11,003 nt of DNA, taken from the NCBI GenBank assembly GCA_900539095.1, contig UQAR01000067.1:1-11003 (forward strand), given 5' to 3'. Within the stretch, counting starts at the first letter, position 1. Each line of letters starts with the position of its first letter. Under the pieces are notes generated by a model. That model worked only from the letters and a program-made list of their open reading frames with translations. It made no database searches and was not told the origin of the DNA. Source of the stretch: an uncultured Ruminococcus sp. (lineage in GTDB: Bacteria; Bacillota; Clostridia; Oscillospirales; Ruminococcaceae). The translations under genes and the position numbers were made by a program. Shown in pieces: positions 6,588 through 11,003 of this stretch.

Positions 6588-6599
6588 TTTACCTCCATT

Positions 6600-7499
6600 T
6601 CAGAACAGGTCAAGCATACTGTCAAGGTATATCAGTTCACGAACGTTCAGCTGATATTCGGGCTTTGTCATATAATAAAGGAGAAATTCCAGTATCAAGG
6701 CACTGCCAAGACCTCTGCCCTCTATTTTGAAGTTTGAAAAGCCCATGGGGAGATAGGTGTTCACGATGTCCTTTATGCCGATAAAGGCGGGGCTTTTCAT
6801 GGCTTTTGAAAAGCGGTAGCCCTCGGCGGCGTTTGGTGCGGTGCAGATATGGTCTGGACAGTTTTCGCCGAGGTTTTTGCGGCTGACGTTTTCGTAGCAG
6901 TTTTTCCTATCTGTGCAGCCTACATAACAGCACTCGTTACAGAGAAATTCCACTTTGTTTTTCTGCTGAGGAGTGAGGGCAGAAAGCTTATCGAGGGCTT
7001 TGTTAAGGCGGAAGTCGGGGACTACATAGGAAAAGTCGTCACGGTCAAGCTCGCTGATGAGCTGGGAAAAATCAGTCAGGACTTTTGTGGTAGAGGACAC
7101 GAAATACAGGTGGTGGTAATTCTTTTTGATATACGAGAGCAGCAGGTCGGAATATATTATCACGCCGCTTTTTGGGTCTGCATTTTGGGAGAAAAGCTTG
7201 CAGAGGTCATTGCATTTTTTGTCGGAGAGGTGCTCCTCTGTGAGCAATGAATTGCTGAAGGTCAGTCGGGCGGAGATGTTATATTCTTTCATAAGGGACA
7301 GGACTTCGCTTGGTGAATGGTAGCCAAAGCCTGCTCGTCCGCCGCCCCAGATACAGTCGGCAGGTGCACCATAGACAGAGCCTATTTCGCACCAGTCATA
7401 GAAATACTCTCTATGCTCACGGAATAGGGGCAGAAATGCGGCGTAAAGCTCGTAAAACTCGAAAAGCCCCGGCAGGTGATAGTATGCTTTATTTATAAT
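6600..7499 (-). CDS. Cysteine-rich U32 peptidase-like protein, apparent non-ATG start
   Basis: I recognise this only loosely. The C-terminal third resembles the U32 peptidase/UbiU-UbiV group: a cysteine cluster (C187, C190, C191, C195, C201, C214, C219, counting from the proposed start) followed by GFSNFKIEGRGL (253-264), like the KIEGR stretch of U32 proteins. In UbiU/UbiV, cysteines hold a [4Fe-4S] cluster, so a metal site is plausible here. The N-terminal half has WGGGRAGFG (51-59). The frame is open to 7610, but the only upstream ATG that could serve (7550) lies inside the predicted -10 box, so it would not be in the mRNA. A good AAAGGAG (7514-7508) precedes ATC (7502) by 5 nt and ATT (7499) by 8 nt. 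I set the start at ATT, giving 299 residues. An annotation using 7550 would add 17 residues. The substrate is unknown. Confidence 0.6.
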   Translation of the reverse strand: MINKAYYHLPGLFEFYELYAAFLPLFREHREYFYDWCEIGSVYGAPADCIWGGGRAGFGYHSPSEVLSLMKEYNISARLTFSNSLLTEEHLSDKKCNDLCKLFSQNADPKSGVIIYSDLLLSYIKKNYHHLYFVSSTTKVLTDFSQLISELDRDDFSYVVPDFRLNKALDKLSALTPQQKNKVEFLCNECCYVGCTDRKNCYENVSRKNLGENCPDHICTAPNAAEGYRFSKAMKSPAFIGIKDIVNTYLPMGFSNFKIEGRGLGSALILEFLLYYMTKPEYQLNVRELIYLDSMLDLF

Positions 7500-7507
7500 G
7501 ATGTCAG

Positions 7508-7514
7508 CTCCTTT
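7508..7514 (-). promoter_or_regulatory. Ribosome binding site that implies an AUU/AUC start
   Basis: AAAGGAG on the minus strand lies 5 nt before ATC (7502-7500), 8 nt before ATT (7499-7497) and 11 nt before ATA (7496-7494), all in frame. There is no ATG, GTG or TTG within reach in this frame. It is therefore the key evidence about where translation of the U32-like gene begins. Confidence 0.6.
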
Positions 7515-7548
7515 GGTATCTATTTGAATGTAATATGCTTTTAGATAC

Positions 7549-7577
7549 ATTTTAGCATATTTGGAGGGGGATTGCAA
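7549..7577 (-). promoter_or_regulatory. Promoter of the U32-like gene
   Basis: On the minus strand TTGCAA (7577-7572), 17 nt, TAAAAT (7554-7549). The RNA would start near 7542, 28 nt before the AAAGGAG ribosome site. The last two bases of the -10 box are the first two of the in-frame ATG at 7550. Confidence 0.68.
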
Positions 7578-7594
7578 GGTGGGTGATATACCAA

Positions 7595-7625
7595 ATAAAA
7601 AAGTCCGCACAAAGTTGTACGGACT
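7595..7625 (-). terminator. Terminator of the LCM methyltransferase gene
   Basis: On the minus strand AGTCCG (7625-7620) pairs with CGGACT (7607-7602), the stem continues past one mismatch, and a run of T (7601-7595) follows. It lies 16 nt beyond the methyltransferase stop and just upstream of the next promoter. Confidence 0.82.
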
Positions 7626-7640
7626 GAGTAAATTTTTATA

Positions 7641-8432
7641 TTATTTCTCCAAAACGACTATCCTGTTTGAGACATTGCTGACAGGCTTTATTCTTTTGAG
7701 CAGTTTGAATATCGGGACGAACTCTGCCATGCCCTCGGCGAGGCTGTGTTCTTCTATAAGGCGGAAGTTTGGGATAAGCTTTGCAAGCTCGCTGCCGTTT
7801 TTGACTCCCCATGTGAATTTGGCTTGGCTGCCCTCGATAGACTTTTCTTTCATATGCTTTACCATGGCAGGATTCATTGTTTCAACAAGGACGGTGACGT
7901 GGTCAAAGCGTTTGCTTATGACGTCAAATATCCGCTTTACGTCCTTTTCGGAGAGGTACATAGTCAGACCTTCGATGATGACCATTGCAGGGCCGTCATG
8001 CTCGGCTATCTCGCTGCCCCAATCGTCCATGGCGGACATTGCTATTTGAGATATCTCTCCTGATTCAGGGAGCAGTTTTTGACGGACGGTAATAGTTTCA
8101 GGCAGGTCAAGGTTATACCAATGGGAATAGCCGTTCATTCTATAGCAGCGTGTATCAAGTCCGCAGGCGATATTCACAACGGTCGCACCCTTATACTTGT
8201 TAAGATACTTTTTTGTCAACTCGTCAAGGACTATGGTTCTTGCAACAACGCCGCTGTGCATTGCGGAGTCCTTATCGGCAAGTGAAAAATCATAGTTTAT
8301 CTTATCTATTATCTCCACGGCTTTTGTATCTTTTATCGCACCCCTTGTTTTGGTTTCCTTTGCACGGGCATACACGGTTTGCAGCATAGTTTCAGGCACG
8401 CCTGAGAGCGTTGGTTTTTCATTCATATCCAT
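7641..8432 (-). CDS. SAM-dependent methyltransferase, LCM/TcmP family
   Basis: A 263-residue class I methyltransferase of the leucine carboxyl methyltransferase-like family (PPM1/TcmP type), whose members methylate carboxyl or hydroxyl groups using S-adenosylmethionine. The SAM-binding motif I is VVNIACGLDTR (85-95). NLDLPE (107-112) gives the acidic residue for the ribose, and AMVIIEGLTMYL (149-160) is the family's motif IV strand. The N-terminal helical cap (about 1-75) with KAVEIIDKINYDFS is typical. Length and motifs are complete. The ATG at 8432 follows AGGAGG with a rather long gap; a second ATG two codons later is possible. Bacterial members usually act on small metabolites or unknown substrates. 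The gene stands alone with its own promoter and terminator. Confidence 0.88.
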   Translation of the reverse strand: MDMNEKPTLSGVPETMLQTVYARAKETKTRGAIKDTKAVEIIDKINYDFSLADKDSAMHSGVVARTIVLDELTKKYLNKYKGATVVNIACGLDTRCYRMNGYSHWYNLDLPETITVRQKLLPESGEISQIAMSAMDDWGSEIAEHDGPAMVIIEGLTMYLSEKDVKRIFDVISKRFDHVTVLVETMNPAMVKHMKEKSIEGSQAKFTWGVKNGSELAKLIPNFRLIEEHSLAEGMAEFVPIFKLLKRIKPVSNVSNRIVVLEK

Positions 8433-8461
8433 TTTTCTTCCTCCTGCGGTATTATTGGGCT

Positions 8462-8475
8462 AGTTACGACTAACT
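8462..8475. promoter_or_regulatory. Short palindrome in the methyltransferase leader
   Basis: AGTTA (8462-8466) and TAACT (8471-8475) form a 5-bp inverted repeat around CGAC, about 5-18 nt downstream of the predicted RNA start of the methyltransferase gene. It could be a small operator or a leader hairpin. It is short enough to arise by chance. Confidence 0.25.
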
Positions 8476-8486
8476 CGTTCTTTTTT

Positions 8487-8515
8487 ATGATAGCACAATA
8501 AGGGGGAAATGTCAA
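8487..8515 (-). promoter_or_regulatory. Promoter of the LCM methyltransferase gene
   Basis: On the minus strand TTGACA (8515-8510), 17 nt, TATCAT (8492-8487): a perfect -35 and one mismatch in the -10. Predicted RNA start near 8480, 48 nt before the ATG. Confidence 0.78.
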
Positions 8516-8545
8516 TAGAGGGGTGTGGGGTAGGTTTTGTGGCAG

Positions 8546-8577
8546 AAAAAACACCGATACAGGTGGCTGTATCGGTG
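8546..8577 (-). terminator. Terminator of the NERD/HRDC gene
   Basis: On the minus strand CACCGATACAG (8577-8567) pairs with CTGTATCGGTG (8562-8552) in a perfect 11-bp stem with a 4-nt loop, followed by a T run (8551-8546). It begins 29 nt beyond the NERD gene stop. Confidence 0.9.
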
Positions 8578-8605
8578 GATATATCTGAAGTTAGTTATTG
8601 TTATA

Positions 8606-9631
8606 TCAATAATCTCCCAATATCATTAGAATGTCTTTACCGTATTTTAGGCATTTGGCATCACCAAAGCCTTTTATTGATTTTAGTTCTTCTAAAGTTT
8701 GAGGATTAGTTTTTATTATCTCTTCAAGCTGAGCATTATTAAAAATGAAATATGGCTTGATTTTTTCCTTAACACTTTGTTTGTAGTGATAGTCTTTTAA
8801 TGCTTTATATACAGGTGAATTTTCAATGCTGTCAAAATATGTGTTTTGAATTGGCTCTTTCTTTACAGTAACTGTTTTTTCCTCATTGACTTCAAGCTGA
8901 TATTTGGCAGTATAGTCAGTAGTATTTGGAATGCTGCTTTGCAGAAAGAAATCAGCCAATTCTTTCATTTGCTTATCTGACATATTTTCGTTTCGGCTTT
9001 CGTCATTCAGTCTTTTTATATAGCTGTTAAGTCCGTCAACTTTAACTATCTTGGATTTTATATCCTTAGGTGCATACTTCATGTCAATTATGGTTTTTGG
9101 ATTAGCTAAAACAACTACTGACTTATATGTATCGTCAAAATAATGTTCAAAAATAGCCTTGGTGAGTAAGCCTTTAGTGTTTCGACGCTTTTCTTTTATC
9201 ATATCCAAATGACGCTGATTTTGAGTTATAGGGCTATATATACCTTCTTTATGATAGCGTTTTCCAAATTGAATGGTTCTAGTGAAATCTCCCTGATTAT
9301 TAACAGTAATATTTCCATAGAGGTTTTTGCACTCAATTATCAGTATCACTTTTCGTGTGATTACTATATAGTCTATCTGCGTTGTAAGTCCATTTTCTTC
9401 AAAGAAAATATCGTGAAGAATATACATAGGCATATGACTGTTTTTCAGCTCAAACATCAATGCCTCTTCGCCTTTTATGCCATAGTAAACAAGTTTTTTG
9501 TCCTGTTCTATTTGTTCCTTGACACTTTCAGGTGCAAGCTTTGAATAAAAGTCCAGCTGCTCAAGTTGTTTTTTCGCACTGCTGTCCTCTTTTAGTACCA
9601 CAGGTTCACGAAGTTTATCAAATAATCCCAT
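8606..9631 (-). CDS. NERD nuclease-like protein with C-terminal HRDC domain
   Basis: A 341-residue cytoplasmic protein. The nuclease-related domain (NERD, of the PD-(D/E)xK type) spans about 50-180: the GIKGEE opening (51-56), the catalytic-type D87 in QIDYIVIT, E100 and K102 in IIECKN, and the conserved PITQNQRHL (134-142). The last 70 residues (about 272-341) look like an HRDC domain, the nucleic-acid-binding module of RecQ helicases and RNase D, with SIKGFGDAKCLKYG (318-331). A charged linker joins them. All expected active-site residues are present, so DNA cleavage or processing is plausible but unproven. The ATG at 9631 has GGAGGAAAA upstream. Base composition is much more AT-rich than its neighbours: 16/60 G+C in bases 8761-8820, against 31/60 in 1681-1740 of the kinase. 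This suggests acquisition from elsewhere. Confidence 0.87.
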   Translation of the reverse strand: MGLFDKLREPVVLKEDSSAKKQLEQLDFYSKLAPESVKEQIEQDKKLVYYGIKGEEALMFELKNSHMPMYILHDIFFEENGLTTQIDYIVITRKVILIIECKNLYGNITVNNQGDFTRTIQFGKRYHKEGIYSPITQNQRHLDMIKEKRRNTKGLLTKAIFEHYFDDTYKSVVVLANPKTIIDMKYAPKDIKSKIVKVDGLNSYIKRLNDESRNENMSDKQMKELADFFLQSSIPNTTDYTAKYQLEVNEEKTVTVKKEPIQNTYFDSIENSPVYKALKDYHYKQSVKEKIKPYFIFNNAQLEEIIKTNPQTLEELKSIKGFGDAKCLKYGKDILMILGDY

Positions 9632-9665
9632 ATAATTTTCCTCCGATAGTTTTTTAGATAGTGTT

Positions 9666-9694
9666 ATTATACCATATTCCGTATGTCATTTCAA
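9666..9694 (-). promoter_or_regulatory. Promoter of the NERD/HRDC gene
   Basis: On the minus strand TTGAAA (9694-9689), 17 nt, TATAAT (9671-9666). Predicted RNA start near 9659, 28 nt before the ATG. A palindrome cluster lies upstream of the -35, between this promoter and the divergent plus-strand one. Confidence 0.82.
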
Positions 9695-9711
9695 GTATTT
9701 TACTTTGCAAT

Positions 9712-9747
9712 GTGGTACAACTATTGTAGCACTACATATATTACAAG
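9712..9747. promoter_or_regulatory. Nested TACA/TGTA palindromes, candidate operator
   Basis: GTGGTACAA (9712-9720) and TTGTAGCAC (9724-9732) form an inverted repeat with 8 of 9 pairs around CTA. Its right arm is shared with a second, perfect palindrome, TGTAG-CA-CTACA (9725-9736), and another TTACAA follows at 9741-9746. Sites of the TACA-N-TGTA kind are bound by BlaI/MecI/CopY and some other winged-helix repressors. The cluster lies between two divergent promoters. No regulator gene is visible beside it, so the protein is unknown. Confidence 0.35.
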
Positions 9748-9767
9748 GGTTTGACTTTGCAGGGCTG

Positions 9768-9796
9768 TTGAAATATTGCGGATAATGTGATATACT
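9768..9796 (+). promoter_or_regulatory. Plus-strand promoter upstream of a gene remnant and the esterase
   Basis: TTGAAA (9768-9773), 17 nt, TATACT (9791-9796), with TG one base before the -10 box. RNA would start near 9803, giving about 165 nt of leader before the esterase ATG. I found no better promoter closer to the esterase. Confidence 0.68.
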
Positions 9797-9804
9797 GTCA
9801 ATAA

Positions 9805-9942
9805 ACGAAATACCGCAGCAACGATAGGACGGACAATGTGCTTGTCAGGGTTTCTTCTTTCGCAAGGCTAAGGGAGGCTTATCCTAATTATTTTGCGGAT
9901 ATAGGGGAATTTGTTGGCGTTGTAAAGGGGTACTTAAAGTGA
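9805..9942 (+). pseudogene. 3' remnant of a broken gene (C-terminal 40 or so codons)
   Basis: Between the promoter and the esterase the frame starting after the stop at 9802-9804 reads through protein-like sequence, including DNVLVRVSSFARLREAYPNY followed by FADIGEFVGVV, and ends in TGA at 9942. It reads like the tail of a longer protein. The AYPNYFAD stretch faintly recalls the C-terminal end of some RelA/SpoT-domain proteins, but that is memory only. There is no ATG and no good ribosome site. A GTG at 9838, with AGGA 8 nt before it, would give 34 residues. The simplest reading is that a deletion joined the promoter region to the last codons of the gene. The 64-nt upstream gap of about 336 nt between genes (9632-9967) is filled by the two promoters, the palindromes and this remnant. 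Confidence 0.45.
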
Positions 9943-9951
9943 GATACATTA

Positions 9952-9959
9952 CAGAGGTG
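9952..9959 (+). promoter_or_regulatory. Ribosome binding site of the esterase
   Basis: AGAGGTGA lies 8 nt before the ATG at 9968. It begins 10 nt after the stop of the upstream remnant, which is the spacing of an operon neighbour. Confidence 0.7.
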
Positions 9960-9967
9960 ACGGCAAA

Positions 9968-10594
9968 ATGACATACCATTATTATGGCGACAAAAATGCT
10001 GATATTGTTCTTATCCAGCCGGTGGGCGACCATGATCTGCCTGAGATAGAAAACGAGGCGGCAGAGATAAAAAAGCTCACGAGTGTGGATTTTCAGCTTA
10101 TTGCGGTGAAGGTCGATGATTGGAACGATGAGTTATCGCCTTGGAACGCTCCTGCGGTGTTTGGCAACGAGGATTTCGGCATGGGTGCTCAGGTTACGCT
10201 GACGGAGATCTTAAAGCTTTGCTCGGATAAGGGCAAGACTTACTACATTGGCGGGTATTCTCTTGCAGGGCTTTTTTCACTGTGGGCGGCTTATCAGACG
10301 GACGTCTTTTCAGGCGTTGCGGCGGCATCTCCGTCTGTGTGGTTCCCGAATTTTATTGAATATATGAAAGACCATGATATCAGGTGCGACACGGTTTATC
10401 TCAGTCTTGGGGACAGGGAAGAACACACCAAAAATACTGTTATGGCAAGGGTCGGAGACTGTATTCGTGAGGGCTATTCTTGGCTTACGGAGCATGGTAT
10501 TGACTGCGTGCTTGAATGGAACAAGGGCGGTCATTTCAAAGAGCCTGCTTTGCGGACGGCTAGGGCTTTTGCATGGGTGATGAGCAAGAACTAA
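9968..10594 (+). CDS. Alpha/beta-hydrolase esterase
   Basis: A 208-residue cytoplasmic hydrolase of the putative-esterase type, without a signal peptide. The nucleophile elbow is GGYSLAGL (95-102) with S98. Then comes AAASPSVWFP (118-127), typical of esterase-D-like proteins where the small residues line the pocket. LSLGDREEHTKN (146-157) carries the acid candidates (D149 or E151/E152), and the catalytic H189 is in KGGHFKEP. The complete triad order Ser-Asp/Glu-His fits an active enzyme cleaving a carboxylic ester or thioester; the substrate is unknown. The protein is slightly short for the family because the N-terminal region is compact. It may be transcribed from the promoter at 9768, through the remnant of a former operon partner. 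Confidence 0.85.
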   Translation: MTYHYYGDKNADIVLIQPVGDHDLPEIENEAAEIKKLTSVDFQLIAVKVDDWNDELSPWNAPAVFGNEDFGMGAQVTLTEILKLCSDKGKTYYIGGYSLAGLFSLWAAYQTDVFSGVAAASPSVWFPNFIEYMKDHDIRCDTVYLSLGDREEHTKNTVMARVGDCIREGYSWLTEHGIDCVLEWNKGGHFKEPALRTARAFAWVMSKN

Positions 10595-10611
10595 ATACAA
10601 ATGAAATACAG

Positions 10612-10651
10612 CCTCAATGCAACTTTAGGGCTGCGTTGAGGTCATTTGTTT
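10612..10651 (+). terminator. Terminator downstream of the esterase
   Basis: CCTCAATGCA (10612-10621) pairs with TGCGTTGAGG (10632-10641) in a 10-bp stem with one G-T pair and a 10-nt loop. AAATGA (10599-10604) and TCATTT (10642-10647) could pair across the base after an unpaired stretch. The following T-rich tract is weak (TCATTTGTTT), so termination may be partial. From here to 10720 the sequence is AT-rich with no gene. Confidence 0.68.
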
Positions 10652-10720
10652 AAAATTCACAAATAAGCTTATAAATTAGATGCATAATTTGTATATTAAG
10701 TAGAAACTCACAAAAGCGTC

Positions 10721-10749
10721 TTGACTTTTATGATGACATGGTGTATTAT
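10721..10749 (+). promoter_or_regulatory. Promoter of the gene cut by the contig end
   Basis: TTGACT (10721-10726), 17 nt, TATTAT (10744-10749). RNA would start near 10756, about 72 nt before the ATG. The short palindrome TGTA-G-TACA (10753-10761) covers the predicted start point and shares its half-site with the 9712-9747 cluster. Confidence 0.7.
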
Positions 10750-10827
10750 GATTGTAGTACAGATGTATTGAACTTTTCTAGAAAGGTAATTAAGTAAAAA
10801 TAATATTAAAATAAAGGAGTTACACAA

Positions 10828-10954
10828 ATGAAAAATACTGAATATTTAATTAACCTTAGGGCAGACAAAAGACTTTGCTTGATAGAGTATCTTATCAAAC
10901 AGAAGGACAAGTCCCTCGACCAGTCAAGAGCTGCGATTTTGAGCAGGGCTATCG
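10828..10954 (+). CDS. Hypothetical protein, 3' end missing (contig edge)
   Basis: I do not recognise this protein. AAAGGAG (10813-10819) sits 8 nt before an ATG that opens MKNTEYLINLRADKRLCLIE and continues with a lysine-rich helical stretch (LIKQKDKSLDQSRAAILSRAI). Only 42 genomic codons plus one base are present. The frame then runs into adapter sequence, adding the artefact residues VSYTHLTLPTN before a false stop at 10990-10992. That tail is a well-known adapter-derived peptide and must not be read as protein. Promoter and ribosome site are both good, so the gene is real but its family cannot be told from this piece. Confidence 0.72.
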
Positions 10955-11003
10955 CTGTCTCTTATACACATCTGACGCTGCCGACGAATTAGACGGTGTA
11001 GAT
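10955..11003. other. Untrimmed Nextera adapter with i5 index (Read 1 side)
   Basis: From 10955 on, the sequence is the reverse complement of the Nextera Read 1 adapter. The Tn5 mosaic end (10955-10973) and the rest of the Read 1 primer site run to 10987. An 8-base i5 index follows (ATTAGACG at 10988-10995; its reverse complement CGTCTAAT is, as I recall, Nextera XT index S510), then the first bases of P5 (GTGTAGAT). Genomic sequence ends at 10954. Confidence 0.98.

Noticed and set aside
7561..8285. Plus-strand ORFs antisense to the methyltransferase (162, 105 and 68 codons)
   Set aside because: They are shadows of a well-supported minus-strand gene, without family features or ribosome sites.
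10671..10694. AT-rich inverted repeat AAATTA-N6-TAATTT downstream of the esterase
   Set aside because: It is composed only of A and T in a very AT-rich stretch and not placed against a promoter; chance is likely.
1..11003. A novel multi-gene defence or biosynthetic system
   Set aside because: Most genes have their own promoter and terminator and belong to unrelated families. Only the NERD-HRDC gene hints at DNA defence, and it has no partner genes.

Overview
This window looks like one complete short contig (about 10.9 kb of real DNA) from a low-to-mid GC, Gram-positive anaerobe of the class Clostridia. A Ruminococcus-like member of the Oscillospiraceae is my best guess, from general impression only. 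Supporting signs are strong GGAGG-type ribosome sites, nine sigma-70/sigma-A style promoters that all have a 17-nt spacer, many short rho-independent terminators, and housekeeping and accessory genes mixed on both strands. Bases 1-28 and 10955-11003 are not genomic. They are Illumina Nextera transposon adapters left at both contig ends, and the right one runs through an i5 index.

Layout. (1) 76-2278, plus: an OmpR-type response regulator and its overlapping histidine kinase, closed by a terminator. (2) 2426-3365, minus: smpB followed after 3 nt by the tmRNA gene ssrA, the trans-translation ribosome-rescue module, with a consensus promoter at one end and a terminator at the other. (3) 3446-4934, plus: a MATE-family efflux transporter divergent from smpB, ending in a bidirectional terminator. 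(4) 4942-5827, minus: a short formate/nitrite-type channel coupled by an ATGA overlap to an unrecognised 62-codon ORF. (5) 5944-6507, minus: a two-TM DUF3592-like membrane protein. (6) 6525-7577, minus: a cysteine-rich protein resembling the U32 peptidase family that seems to lack an ATG/GTG/TTG start, followed by a 20-codon stub resembling the start of a GNAT acetyltransferase. (7) 7595-8515, minus: an LCM/TcmP-type SAM methyltransferase. (8) 8546-9694, minus: an AT-rich NERD nuclease-like protein with a C-terminal HRDC domain. (9) 9711-10651, plus: nested TACA/TGTA palindromes, a promoter, the 3' remnant of a broken gene, and a serine esterase. (10) 10721-10954, plus: promoter and first 42 codons of a gene cut by the contig end.

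Nearly every gene or gene pair has its own promoter and terminator, so this is a row of small independent units, not one pathway. The clear functional units are the two-component pair and smpB-ssrA. I see no CRISPR array, insertion sequence, phage module or complete multi-gene defence system. The points most worth checking are the adapter contamination, the apparent AUU/AUC start of the U32-like gene, the FNT-coupled small ORF, the two gene remnants, and the operator-like palindromes between the NERD gene and the esterase.
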